Source: Mikania micrantha (lineage: Eukaryota; Streptophyta; Magnoliopsida; Asterales; Asteraceae). From it: a DNA stretch of 64,000 bases. Positions within the stretch are counted from its first letter, which is position 1, and the number at the start of each line of letters is the position of its first letter. The notes below the pieces were generated by a model. It was not told where the DNA came from. It ran no database searches and was given only the letters and a program-made list of their open reading frames with translations. This document shows positions 10,575-24,700 of the stretch, piece after piece. Both the position numbers and the translations under genes were made by a program. The DNA is taken from NCBI GenBank assembly GCA_009363875.1, contig CM018696.1, positions 89,798,215 to 89,862,214 on the forward strand. Reading direction: 5' to 3'.

Positions 10575-10701
10575 GTCGCGTACCGCGAAGCAGGGCAAAA
10601 GAATGCTTCGCGTACCGCGAAGAAATCCGGAGTTCTCAGATATTTTTTGTTCCTTCGCGTACCGCGAAGGGACCTCAGAATTATCTTCGCGTACCGCGAA
10701 G
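10575..10701 (-). repeat. Four CTTCGCGTACCGCGAAG hairpins in the U3 of LTR E
   Basis: Copies at 10575-10589, 10606-10622, 10653-10669 and 10685-10701. The core is the reverse complement of the CGCGGTACGCG palindrome of LTR D, with its own conserved CTT/AAG stem ends. Degenerate copies (ggaggtacgcc, ggtggtacgcg) occur in the related LTR B near 44056-44100. Confidence 0.85.
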
Positions 10702-10887
10702 AGTCCCAAAACACAATATTTTTGTAATTTTCTTCGTTTCGCGATTCCGGACAATCCGTAACTCCGTTTCGCGCACGGTTTTTTCCCACGTTCATGATTT
10801 CTCACATATTTTCAACTTGTAACAATTAAAATCGTTATTTTACCGATTATTCCAAATGCATTTTATTATTAAAAACCGGTTGTTACA

Positions 10888-12320
10888 AAATTGCAATTTA
10901 CTCAATACAATATACAGTATGAGATGTGTCTTATTATTACAGTTAAAATTTTGTGTTTAATTCATCTTTTATTAATCAAGCAAATCACTGAATTCTTGTT
11001 TTAGTTTTTATTTTACTAATTAAATTCTAAAGATTTATAAGAAATCCAATTTATTTTTGTTTATAAAATTATAAATTTAATCAGATAAATTTATGCTTTT
11101 ATTTTCATAATCAGTTAATCACCACATTTAGTTAAAAAGAAAAAGAATAAATTCAAAGCAATTGTTAGAAGATAAACTCTACTCAAAACCTAATTCTAAT
11201 AAACACGTAACTTTTTTGTCACATGGTTCATTTCTAAGGTATTTACTTAAGAATTTTGACACGTCAACACCATATTAACCTCACAATTCTCTCTGCAATC
11301 ATACTTCGCCGTTTACCCAATTAAAATTTGACCCATGTCAACACAATATGTTTTAATTATAATTATTAGTTGTTTTTAAATAGCTATGTCAATATATATT
11401 TCTTAACACGACTTTTTTATTAGTATGTGAATGTAATAAGTTTGCCATAACTATCAGTGTGCTGCCATGAACTATGAGATATTTGCTCTTATGGGTGTAT
11501 CTAACGCTATCCTTGAAAATGTTACAAGTGGTCTCATTCGGTTTTTTTAATCTTAATTCAACTTTTGGTTCATGTAATATTTGATCTCATGTTGTTAAGG
11601 TAAATAATTAGTATTATATTTTTGGCACAAATTTATTTGAAACTTCAATTAATTTGAGTGTTTTTCAAATACCATCATTGTCATTATAAGAGTTTGCATT
11701 TTACACATTCACACTAAAGTACACTAGGGCCACTTTTGACCCGTTTAAACAATTTATTTATAAATTATATTTTGTTAGTTTTTTTTACTTACTAAAGAAA
11801 ACAAATAAATCCAATCGACCAGTCAATTGTGATTCTACTTGTGAAAAGAAAGAAAGTTGAAGACGAATAAAAGTAAAGTATCTATCTATGGTATTATTTT
11901 CTCACGAAGAAATATAAAAATAGGTGGTACAAGGTAATATTTTAATATTCATCAATTCTAAATGTTTTTTGGGTTTTACTTTCTTTCACATGTTCATCAA
12001 TTCTAAATTGTTATTTATTATTATTTTTTGTTTATATCTTTATCTACATTCAATAATTTGTATGCAATTACTTTGGAACTACATTTATGAATCTATACTC
12101 AGTAAGTAATGCTCTTTTAGATTTCGAAATATGATATACAACTTATTTGCCTTGTATGATGGTGGTTTGCATCTTTTCTATGTTTTAAACCCAAAATACA
12201 AGGAAATATTATGGTTAGATGATTGTATCTTGGCCATCATAGTTTAGCTAGAATTAATAATCTGCATGTTTGTAATACCTTCGAAAACTGCAATTATCAG
12301 CGGTATTTTTTTAACGTTTC
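10888..12320. other. AT-rich sequence without a recognised gene
   Basis: Low-complexity AT-rich DNA between the LTR E edge and the Helitron-like terminus. No long frame with recognisable motifs and no clear repeat structure. It may be the body of a non-autonomous Helitron, but I could not place a 5' TC end. Confidence 0.4.
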
Positions 12321-12351
12321 AGCCCGTGTGTTACACGGGTTAGTAACCTAG
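12318..12351 (+). mobile_element. Helitron-like 3' terminus (plus strand)
   Basis: A hairpin with stems CCCGTGT (12323-12329) and ACACGGG (12333-12339), followed after 8 bases by CTAG (12348-12351) and then T. A short GC hairpin about 10 bases before CTRR, inserted between A and T, is the hallmark of Helitron 3' ends. The 5' end was not found, so the element's extent is unknown. A near-identical end occurs inverted at 29139. Confidence 0.55.
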
Positions 12352-12763
12352 TCATCTCATAAGGCTATTAACAGTTTACCATTAGCGGTTTTTATAGTTA
12401 AAATAATAATAATAATAATCCTAAATAAACTATCATTTTCACTCTGATGCAACCTTGCATCTAACTCCTCCTGGCCTTTGCTTCCGCTGATCAGTCACCC
12501 TTACTTGCCTTCGTTTTCTTTCCCCCCTAATATTCTTTGCTCACCAAACCTTAATCGCTTCAAATCTAGTCAAAACATCAACAAATTTTGAATCCAGATC
12601 ACCTAATTGAAGATCCAATCCAAATTTCACTCAACAGTTTCTTCATTTTGCAATTAATAATGTAACTAGGTTATATCTTTGATGGAATTCAACTGATCAA
12701 TTCTTCTTGAAATTTGCCCCAAATTTGTTGATTTATGCAATCGATTCGTCGAGAAAAGGAGTA

Positions 12764-15700
12764 ATGGAAGTCGAGCAACCAAATCATGCAATGACCTTCA
12801 ACGAGCCGTCAATGGAGCACAGCATTAGCTTCGTTAAAGCCCTACAGGTTAGATTTCAATTTTAGGTTGAATTCAGAATATATATCATATCAGATCTGGT
12901 ATTGTCGTATGCTTGTAATTGTTATGGATTAATTAGAAAAACACTTACATGTCGTTGACTTTTATGTAATACCGCAACTGTTTGATTTCTGTAACGTGAT
13001 TTGACTGCATGTTGCAAGAGGTTAACTATTTGGACATTCGAGTCAAATTGGTCAGCTCTAGATTTAGAATTCATGTTGCATATGCTAAATTTTTGAAGTA
13101 AAATTGCAAAGCACATCAATCTATATGGCAAGAACTAGAATTAGTTCAAAGTTGGGTCTTAATTGACTAGATACCGGTACAAATTCTGCATTTGAGGATA
13201 CTAGATTTGAAATGGGCATGAAAGATGTTATAATTCAAACAAATGTTTAGTGTTGGATCGTTTGATTGTTTTTAACTGGATTTCTAAAATTGTTATAGAT
13301 CTAATTCACATGATAAAAAGATTTTGGATTTCATTTGTGATTTTGCCTCACTTTTCTTTGTTATTGTTCTTGAAGTTTGCTTCTAGGATTAACTAAACGT
13401 CATTTACTCAGGTGTGTTTGGATTTGCGTTTTGAAAGTGATTATTGAGATTCGTAGAATCAAAATCAAGATTAGGATCATATAATCAGATAATCAACCAC
13501 TTTAACATAGGATAGCTAGCTAATTTAGAATTTTTCTCTAATGTCTTGTTCTGATTATTTTGAACCTAATTAGTTATAAAATTAGAATTGTAATCAAGTT
13601 TTGCAAAACATTTAAAACTAGTTATTGCGATCTCAAGCCACGACAGTCACTTCACACACACACCCAAACACCCCTACACCTTCTGTTGCATTAACATTGT
13701 AGCATTTTCTTGAAAATACCTTACTGCTAATTGTCATCGAGTCATCGTTATATAATCAAGACAATGCAACTTACAGCGGTTCATGGAATGAGGTGTCTGT
13801 CAAACATTGAAAATTTTCTAAGGAAAGTTAAATAAAACAGTTTATTTGGTAGTTTTGGATGAGTTTAGTTTGTACAGTTATATAATCAACAAAAATGCTT
13901 TGACATGTCATCCTTATCCCTTGTTCACATTGCTAAGTAAGAAAAGTAATTTTGCTTTAATAACATAATGTGTTTTTATTTATTTATCTATTTTTTTGCA
14001 TTATATGTTAAATAATATCTAATTGTTGCTTGGTTAATCATGTTTGATTTTTATTTTAGGAGCTCAAAAATCTAAGGCCTCAACTTTATTCAGCAGCTGA
14101 ATACTGTGAAAAATCTTATCTTCATAGCGAACAAAAACAAGTGTAAGAATCATTTAAACACACGTGAACGCGTACACACACACTATTTGTGATGGAATTT
14201 TATACTCATTTTCTTGTAGGGTCCTTGATAACCTGAAAGATTATGCTGTACGTGCCCTGGTAAACACGGTTGACCATCTTGGAACCGTTGCATGCAAACT
14301 AACCGACCTTTTAGACCAACAAACTTTAGAAATTTCAACAACTGGTTTACACATGTCATGTTTACATCAGGTATAATATACTGTGATTTCTTGGAAAATC
14401 TTTTGTTTAGATATTATTGACGATTTATATATATATTTTTGGTGATTTAAGCAACTTCTTACATGTCAAACATACACGGATAGAGAAGCTCTCAGGCAAC
14501 AACAATTGCTAGCCGTTGTACCACGGCATCACAAGCATTACAGCTTGCCTAGTAAGAATATTAATTTATATATATATATATATGAAATTGTTATTTTTGT
14601 GAATAATGAATACTAATGACCATACCCTTTCACTTTAGAATCCGTGAGCAAAAAGGTCCATTTTAGCCCTGAGATTCAAACTGGTGCAAAACAGAGTGAT
14701 TATCAGTCACAGCCTCGGCAATTTGTTTCAGGTATTTAGTACATTTTATTTCAAAATCATCATTTTCCATTGTTCATAAAGCGGTGGAAATGGCGATGAA
14801 TCCACAAGTATTTATCATGCTTATCTTTTTATTTAGGTACCCCAGCTGCAAATACTCTTTGCTGGCATCTAGCATCAGAAACCAAATCTACGTTGAAAAG
14901 GAATTCTAGCTCTATGAGGTATGCATAAATATCTTCCTTTCTTTTTCTTAACAAGTGACTTAGTTCCAATGAGTTGGGCAGGGATTATGTCCATGAAAAT
15001 TTTCCCCTCATGTAATTTTTACAAATAATCAATTTTTTAAATATGATTACAAAAGTCATATTACAAAAATAATGAATTTTTTTTATTCATAAACATAAAG
15101 GAATTTAGGCGGTTGCAACTTTTAAGCATCTGGATACATTTTGGGTGACTTCTGGCCTTTCTTGTTTAATTTAGATTTTAAACTTTACCTATTTGAGATA
15201 AGTTATAACCCAAATCGAGTTTTTTGTTTAAATGGATCAAAATCACCGCCTCTATACGCTATTTTGGACCAAGGATGGTTTTACGCATTTACAGTTTCAC
15301 AGTTTGCCTAAATTTACTCATTTGTACATATTTAGTGCATCCTTTTGGCATGAATATGAACAGCATGCAAAGTTTGCATATTCAGTCACTCGGTTATCAA
15401 ATAAAACAATGTCTGAAATTCCCCAAAAAAAGGGCTTGTACGTGTTAATAATAATTCTTATTATTTACAGCATGGACGATCCCAAAACTTCGGGTCATGC
15501 TACGGCATTTTCTCATGTATCCAGTATGTTCTCTTTACTATTGCTCATTATGCTGTGGCATCAAAGTTGTATTTTTAATACTTGTACATATAGATGGATA
15601 TAACAGGGCACAAACAAAATCATCTGATGCTTATCTACAAGCGAATAAAATGCCTGCTTCAAGCACTGCTATTCAGACACTTGGCATCTCACAACAGGTA

Positions 15701-18700
15701 ATCTCACAGGTTAAATGTGATTTTAACGACAGCATGCTAAAGGTGCATGTCGAAAGATGTTTGGTTGAGCCACAACGACCGCTTATCTTTTTTTTTTAAA
15801 GGTATACATAGTTAAAAGATTGAATACAAAACAAAACAACTTTATTACTGTAATAATATAATATTACATTAATATATATTTTTTAAAAAAAGATCTTAAA
15901 AATGTGCGTTGATAAGACACTTTGGGTGATTTTTTGTATAATTAGTTTCCTAGATATGATTATCTTATCTTAGTAGTCAGTAGTAATCTATTTTTTTTTT
16001 TGACAACAATACTATAATGATCCTACTCCAAAACTACTCCCAAGTAATCTAATTTTTCTTTTATGTATAATTAGTATATTACTAGTAATCTAATTAATTT
16101 TTAAGCAAGTAATTTAGGAGATTGTGTGCATTTAATACACTTTTTGATACCTCTTACCCGCTTTCTTATTATCTTAATTCTCTACGGGTTTAACAACCAT
16201 ATAACCTTGTAATAGATAATATTATATATAGAATAGATATATGTATCTTGGTATTTATTTAGTCAATCTTTATCCCTAAATAAAAGGGATTTACATTGTA
16301 AATTTTATATAAAGAGATCAATGAGAGAGCAGGCTTTTCATGGGAAAATTATATTCTTTCATGGTATTAGAGCCAACCCTATTCTTCTCTCTCGATTGAT
16401 CTTCATCACCACAAAATTTTTCTTCTCTTCTTCAACAAACCGATCATAGACGCCAAAATCCATCCTGCCATCACAGTTTCTAATATCAAAAATTTCATCC
16501 CTATTGTTCTTGAAACTGAAACCAGCCAATACGGCTCTTGGTCGGAGCTTTTTCGCATTCACTGCCGTGCTTTTCAAGTCTACGACCACCTTCACCGGAA
16601 ACCACCTTCTCCCCCACCTGCCAAAGACGCTGATCCAGTCAAGATTCTTGCCGAACACCAGTTGTGGGATCGCATTGATGCAATCGTTTTACAATGGATT
16701 TACGGCACCATCTCTAATGATCTTCTTCACACCATCTTGAAACCTATACCACTGCATATGATGCTTGGACCGCCCTTGAGAGTCTTTTTCATGACAACAA
16801 ATCATCCCGGGCCATCCACCTCACCCAGAAATTCTCCACCACCCGTTTAGAACAATTTTCAACCATGTCCTCCTATTGCCAGGCTATCAAGATGATTGCT
16901 GATCAACTCGCCAATGTCGGTAAACCCCTCGATAATGCTTCCATTGTTCTACAAATGATCTCTGGTTTGTCTGATCAATATGAAGGTATCGCCCTTCTTC
17001 TTCAACAAACAAACCCTCTCCCAGATTTTTATGATGCCAGGTCTCGTCTCTGCATGGAAAAAACAAGGAAGCACGAACAAGCCAGACTCTCAGCCCACCA
17101 TTCAGACACAACCCTTACCACGACGACCTCCAAATCAGACAAAACCCCGCCCTCTCAACACCCACCGGAAAACCATACTGACCGCCCTAGGGGCCGTGGA
17201 CGGGGCCGAGGTCGAGGCCGTGGCCACCTTGGATCTTCCCGTGGCCGGGGCTTTCATTCGCCCATTCCCTATTCCCACACCAATGCGTGGGGTAACCCCA
17301 ATTCTTGGACTTCTCACACCCCCCAGCCTTACTCCCAACCCCACCATCAGCAATCGTACCCACCCTGGCCTCCCCAACATTGGCCTTCCCCACCACCGTG
17401 CCCCTACCCATCCCGGCCCCTTCATCCCTCGGCTGGCATTCTCGGCTCCAAACCCTCGGCATCATATGCTTCCAGCTCCTATGCACCTACTGATGTTGAT
17501 CAAGCCCTACACACCATGACACTCAACCCTCCTGATGGCAACTGGTATATGGACACGGGGGCTACTACTCATATGACCAACAATCCAGGTACTTTCTCGT
17601 CGTTTTCTAATTCTGGCATTCATCACAATATTGTAGTTGGGAATGGCAAGACCATACCTGTGCATGGTCATGGCATGCAAACCCTTCCCACCCCTTTCCC
17701 ACCTTTCAAACTCACCCATGTTCTATACTCACCCAACTTGATTAAAAACCTCATATCTGTTCGTAGACTAGCAACTGATGATAAGATTTCCATTGAATTT
17801 GACCCGTATGGTTTTCTTGTGAAGGACTTACAGACCAAGACTCCTATCATCCGCTGCAACAGTGATGGGGACCTCTACCCCCTCACCTCCAAAGTGGTCA
17901 ACCTCCTCAAATCTCACTCCTCATTTGCTGCTTTGACACAAGACATTTGGCACCAAAGGCTGGGTCATCCTAGCCCATCCATTTTGAATGTTTTAAAGTC
18001 TTCTTCTTTTATTAATTGTGGTCGCATTACTTCTAAACTTTGTGAACCTTGTGTTTTTGGCAAAAGTACACGTTTACCTTTTAATGATTATGTTTCTGTC
18101 TCTTTTATGCCATTTGATATCATACACAGTGACCTATGGACATCCCTCGCCCTTAGCACCGGGGGGCATCGTTACTATATTTTATTTATAGATGACTACA
18201 CAAACTTCTTGTGGACATATCCCATCTCTCGCAAATCCCAAGTCTTTTCTGTGTTCTGTCAATTTTATACATTTGTCAAAACACAATTTCGCACATCCAT
18301 CAAGACCCTACAATGTGACAATGGAACCGATTTAATAATTCCTCCTTTCATCAATTCTTTAAACAACATGGCTTGCAATTCAGGTTTTCCTGCCCTTATA
18401 CATCTCCCCAAAACGGCAAGGCTGAACGAACTATCCGTTCCATTAACAACATAGTTCGAACCCTACTTGCCCAATCGCACCTCCCTGTCTCATATTGGCA
18501 ACATGCCTTAGAGGTGGCCACCTACATTCTCAATATTCTCCCAGGCAAAACCACACAATTTCAATCACCCACACAACGTCTCTATCATTGCTTACCCACG
18601 TACCAACACCTGCGCACCTTTGGGTGCCTTTGTTATCCGTTGCTTCCTGCTTCCCATATCAATAAGCTCCAACCCCGATCCACACCCTGTGTTTTCCTTG

Positions 18701-21700
18701 GCTATCCAAACCAACACCGGGGATATAAATGCCTTGACCTTGCCTCCAAGCGCATTATTCTGTGTCGCCATGTTAAATTCGATGAGCACATCTTTCCTTT
18801 TGCTAAACTTCAAACAGACACCACTCCATCCTCTTGTACCTATGAGGACCTTACCCTTACCCCTCCCCCCTTTCTCTGGCATCACTTACACAACCAGCCA
18901 ACTCCCTCCCCACCTTCTTCCCCCCCACCCTCAACTCACCCCACCCAAAACCAACATCCAACACTCACAGCTCATCGTTCCCTCCTACTCAGGCCAATGC
19001 CTCGTCATCAACACAACCTTCATCAGCAAACAACCCCCACACCCAAACACCATTCTAGAACACATACTCCCGCCGCTCCAAACTTGCCCCACCTCCTACA
19101 CCGGTTTTATCCACCTCTCCCATACCCAACCCACCTCCACCCCCACCCTACACAATCCGCACCCGCTCCATGAGTGGTATTTTCAAACCCAAACAACCTC
19201 TGTCCCTCCACACCACCACCATCACACCTATACCTAAAAACCCCAAGCTTGCCTTGACCAGCCCAGATTGTTTTAAAGCCATGACCGACGAATATAATGC
19301 CTTAATTAAAAACGACACTTGGGTCCTTGTCCCACGGACCCCAGATATGAATGTAATTCGCAGCTTGTGGCTTTTCAAACACAAATTCAAATCGGATGGC
19401 ACTCTGGAAAGATACAAGGCCCGTTTAGTTTGTGATGGTCGTACTCAGCAGGGTGGTATCGACTGTGGAGAAACCTTTAGCCCCGTGGTCAAGCCCGCAA
19501 CGATCCGCACTGTTCTTTCTTTAGCTCTATCTCGCTCCTGGCCAATCCATCAACTGGACGTCACCAATGCCTTCCTGCACGGCCACCTTGATGAGACTGT
19601 CTACATGTATCAACCAATGGGGTTCCGCAACACACTTTATCCTGACCACGTCTGCCTGCTCAAGCGCTCTCTATACGGTTTAAAACAAGCCCCGAGAGCC
19701 TGATCTCAAAGGTTTACTGATTTTGTTCGAACCATTGGTTTTACTCAGAGTCAGAGTGACAACTCTCTCCTCATCTATTGTCACAACCAAGACATTGCAT
19801 TTCTTCTAATCTACTTAGATGATATAATTCTGACCACCTCATCAGACACCCTAAGGATCACCCTCATGTCTTCCTTGGCCAAGGAATTTGCAATGAAAGA
19901 CCTTGGCCCATTGAGTTGTTTTCTTGGCATACACGTTCAACGGCATGGATCTCATATGTTCCTCTCTCAAGCCTCCTATGCCAAGGACATCATCGAACGA
20001 GCAGGCATGTCTACATGCAAGCCGGTATCTACTCCAGTTGACACAAACCAGAAACTCAGTGGCGTCGGACAACCGTTTGAAGACCCAACACTGTACAGGA
20101 GCCTAGCTGGTGCCTTGCAATACCTTACCTTCACTATGCCCGACATCTCCTATGCGGTCCAGCAAATATGTCTACACATGCATGCTCCAGCGACAACTCA
20201 TTGGCATGCTCTCAAAAGAATCATCAGGTACCTTCAAGGGTCTTCAACGCTAGGCTTACTCATCGGCGGACCCCCATCCACTTCACTGCGCGCCTTCACC
20301 GATGCGGACTGGGCTGGCTGCCCTGACACACGCCGCTCAACATCAGGCTATTGCGTTTACCTTGGTGACACTCTCCTCTCCTGGTCGTCCAAACGCCAAA
20401 CTACCATTTCCCGGTCCAGTGCGGAGGCCGAATACAGAGGGGTCGCCAATGTCGTTGCTGAATTATGTTGGCTACGGAACTTACTTCTTGAGCTTCACTT
20501 CCCTTTACCTCAGGCATCCTTGGTATACTGTGACAATGATAGGAAATTAACACACACAGCAAGCAATAAACAATTCAATCAAAGAATTTAACAATTCAAT
20601 CAGAGAAGAACAAGAATGAAGCTGAAAAGAGGGTTTTCATTAATCAAAATGGGGAAGATTACAAGAGTACGACCAGGGTAAAACCCTCTCTCACTACCAA
20701 AAGTAGGAGCCCAAAATCTCTGTAAAATCTCAACTGACTATTACAAATTATTCCACTACCATTAATACTCTCCCCCCCACTAACTCTTCATAGCTATTTT
20801 GTAGAAATGTCTTCTTTAGTCCTTCTAGAATAGACATGTAATATTTTAGGCTTGTCTTTGACAATAATTAATGGACCGTTCGTATCACTGCTTCCCCCTT
20901 CGAAAAGAGTCTTGTCCTCAAGACTTGTATGAGGAAACTGTCCTTGAATCCACCCAGCATCCTCCCAAGTAGCATCCTCAGGAGATTGGCCCTGCCACTG
21001 CATCAACCATTGTTCAGTGGACACGCCTCCAGGCTGCACAACACGTTTGGCCAAAATAGCAATGGGACAAAGAGTTTCTTGATCTCCCATTACTAAATCA
21101 GGAGGTAAGGCGACATCAGTATTCAGTAGGTGCATGAGCTGCTTTCTTAAGCAAAGAAATATGAAAGACAGGATGTATCTTAGAAGTAGGCGGCAATTGT
21201 AATTTATAAGCAACCAACCCAATCTTTTCCAACACTGGAAAGGGGCCAAAAAACTTTGCTGCCAGTTTTTGATGAATTCTATTAGCGACCGATAATTGAC
21301 GGTAAGGCTTCAACTTCACGTATACCCAATCCCCGACTTCGAAATGTAGATCCCTTCGTTTCTTATCAGCTTGAGCTTTCATAGAACTTTGGGCATTAGA
21401 CAGATGAGTCTTTAACTGTTTTAGAGCCTCATCACGATCCTGCAATTCCCGAGCAACCGATTCTACCCGAATTTCCCCAGGAACAAATTGCAAAACAGTA
21501 GGAGGTTTACGACCATAAACTGTTTCAAACGGAGTAGTACCAGTAGAAACATGGAATGTAGAGTTGTACCAAAATTCCGCCCAGTGAATCCACATAGACC
21601 AATTTTTAGGCTGATCAATTGCATAACATCTTAAATAGGCTTCCAAACAACGATTAATGACTTCAGTTTGTCCATCGGATTCGGGATGGTAAGCCGAACT

Positions 21701-24700
21701 CATGCTCAAGTGAGTACCCATAGAACGAAAGATTTCTTGCCAAAAATTGCTTAAAAACAATGGGTCACGATCACTGACTATGGACTTGGGCACTCCATGA
21801 TGACGTATGACATCCCTCACAAACACCTCAGCAACCGTTTTTGTTGTGTAAGGATGTTTTAGAAGAATAAAGTGGGCATATTTTGACAAGCGATCAACCA
21901 CTACAAAAATAACATTGAAGCCTTTGGATGTGGGTAACCCAACTGTGAAATCCATGGAAAGATCTTCCCAAATGGCATCAGGAATCGAAAGAGGTTGAAG
22001 TAACCCACCAGGAGCAACGGAGCTGGTTTTGCAACGCTGACACACGTCGTATTCCCGAACAAAACGTTTAATAGTGGCTGTCATGCCTGGCCAATATAAA
22101 TTAGCAGCCAAGCGTCTATATGTTCTATAAAATCCAGAATGACCCCCTGAAGGTGTAGTGTGAAATTCTTTTAAAAGCACAGGAATAAACACCGAATTAC
22201 GGGAAATAACCAACCTGTTTTGGTAAAGAAGGACCCCCTGTTGGATTGTATACCCCGGATATTTAGTTGGCTGTAATTGATATTGTTGCATCAAGTATTT
22301 AACTTCTTTATCTTGTTGTGCTTCCTCAATAAGTTGTGCCCCTTGTAACCACACTGGAGAAGAAGTAATTTGTAGAAAGTCCCCAGAATCCGCCCGCCGA
22401 GACAGAGCATCAGCCCCACGATTTTCACGACCTGGTTTATACATAATGTCGAAGTTATAGCCCAATAACTTAGCAACCCAATTTTGTTGAGCAGGAGAGG
22501 TAATACGTTGGTGGAGTAAATACTTTAAACTTTTCTGGTCCGTGTACACAATGAAGCGAGTACCAAGGAGGTAAGGTCTCCAATGTTAAACAGCCAAGAC
22601 TAACGCCATAATTTCTCTTTCGTAGGCTGATTTAGCCTAGTTACCATCACTTAAAGCTTTACTAAAGTAAGCAAGTGGCTTATGATTCTGCATTAGGACA
22701 GCCCCAATACCTCGACCAGAGGCGTCGCATTCCACCATGAAAGGTTGTGTGAAATCAGGAAGAGCCAAAACTGGAGCAGTTACTAAAGCTTGTTTGAGCT
22801 GGTCAAAGGCGAGTTGAGCCGCAGGTTGCCACTGAAAAGCATCTTTTTTTGTTAAATCTGTCAAGGGGCGCGCAATACTGCCATAATTCTTAATAAATTT
22901 TCGATAGTAACCCGTCAATCCCAAAAACCCACGTAAACCTTTTAATTGCTTAGGAACTGGCCATGCCAAAACCGCTTCCACCTTTTTTGGGGTCCATTAA
23001 AACCCCCTGCCCATCAACAGAAGAGCTATAAATTGGTGTTAACTCTAAATTGGTGTTGCATTAATGTAGAGAAAACCAACTGTAGATCAGCCAAATGACC
23101 TGTCCAAGAAGAGCTATAAATAAGTATATCATCAAAAAAAATCACAACCATTCGTCTTAATAGAGGGCGAAAAATGTCATTCATAACCGCTTGAAAAGTA
23201 GCCGGAGCATTCATTAAGCCAAACGGCATAACCAGGTATTCGTAATGACCGTCGTGTGTTCGAAAAGCGGTTTTTGCAATACTATCAGGATGCATGCGAA
23301 TTTGATTGTAACCGGACTTTAAGTCGAGCTTGGTAAAAAAACAGGCACCATGTAACTCATCCAATAACTCATCAACCACAGGAATTGGATATTTATCAGG
23401 AACAGTGGCCTTATTAAGAGCCCGGTAGTCCACACACATCCTCCAAGTGTTGTCTTTTTTACGAACTAAAATAACCGGGCTAGAATAAGCACTTTTACTA
23501 GGCCGAATCATTCCCAATTGCAAAAGTTCCTTCACTTGTTGTTCAATTTCAAGTTTTTGAACATGAGGATATCTACAAGGGCGAACACAAATGGGGTCAT
23601 TTGTCATTAAAACAATGGAATGATCCTGAGACCGAGATGGAGGTAAGCCCGTGGGAGCCAAAAAAACCGAAGCAAAGGTTGTTAACAAAGAAGAAAGGTC
23701 AGATTGCTGATCAGAAGTTAAAAGAGGATATGTAGAACCAGAAGGAGCCAATAAAGCTGTAAGAGTAGGAGAAAGGATGTCATCTAGCGAAAGCCATTGA
23801 TTAAGAGCTGCTTTGGTGGACTGATTATGGAGAATCCCTTGCAACAACACTGATTTGCCCTTGTAAGAAAACTTCATCCAAGAATGCTGCCAATCGTGAA
23901 CCACTTCCCCTAAAGATTGCAACCAAGACATGCCCAAAATTAGGTCAAGGGAGCCCGTATCAAACACCAAAGCATCAACTAAAAAGGTACAAGAACCCAA
24001 GTTAATAGGAAGTCTGAAGCAACGTTCTGTCACCAAAACCGAATGACCATCTCCCAATTTGATGCAAATTCCAGAAAAGTTAATCGAAGGAATTCCCAGA
24101 GCTACAACTAAACGTCTGGAAACGAAATTATGAGTCGCCCCACTATCGACCAACATGTTTATTGAAATACCATGTAAAGCACCATCAAAACGAAGTGTTG
24201 GAACACCACCCGTTGCATCTACAAGGCCTGCAAATTCCAATGCCAAACATGTACCTGTAGCAGGATCTTTACCCGGGTCAGGAGGATCCTTCATTTCCAG
24301 CAAAAGTTGTTCGCCCTCCTCCGCTTCATACTCATCATCCCCCAACAATAAAACCCGAAGTTTCCCTTCAGGACATTTGTGTGCCGGTCCAAATTGGAGA
24401 CCACACCAGAAACATAGACCTTTTTTCCGGCGGTCTTCCCATTTCGAACGTGAAAGGGAACAAACCCCACGATCTCGCTGAAATACAGAGGTGCTACTCG
24501 AAGATTGAGACATGGATTTGGAAGGAGGTACTGATCGGAAAACGTCTGAGTGAGAGGAAAAAGGTTTATCAGTCAAACGATTGGATTGGGTGTGCTTGGG
24601 CTCCGGTTGGCCCAAAGGAGGGAGCCCATCAGCAATAAATGGCCCAGAACGATTGAGACATTGGAAACGTGATTGCGACATGTTACCGGAAAGCGATGAC

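Larger units (their letters stand above)
8526..10887 (-). repeat. LTR of family E/B, minus strand, left part missing
   Basis: On the minus strand the LTR starts TGTAACAACCGG at 10887 and runs leftwards. Its region around 10150-10450 matches 44240-44520 (LTR B) closely on the opposite strand, for example the shared GGTTGTTAGAAACGAAGAAC-like and CCCGGTTRTYATGAAAC-like stretches, so E and B are one LTR family. Four CTTCGCGTACCGCGAAG hairpins lie in its U3. The palindrome array at 8535-9480 would be in its transcribed part. Element D appears to have inserted into it; the remainder is off the left edge. Confidence 0.7.

Noticed and set aside
10548..10805. Two overlapping minus-strand frames in LTR E
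   Set aside because: Same cause: CTTCGCGTACCGCGAAG repeats in non-coding U3.
17135..17486. Gly/Arg-rich minus-strand frames in the copia region
   Set aside because: Opposite strand of the Pro-rich gag-protease linker.
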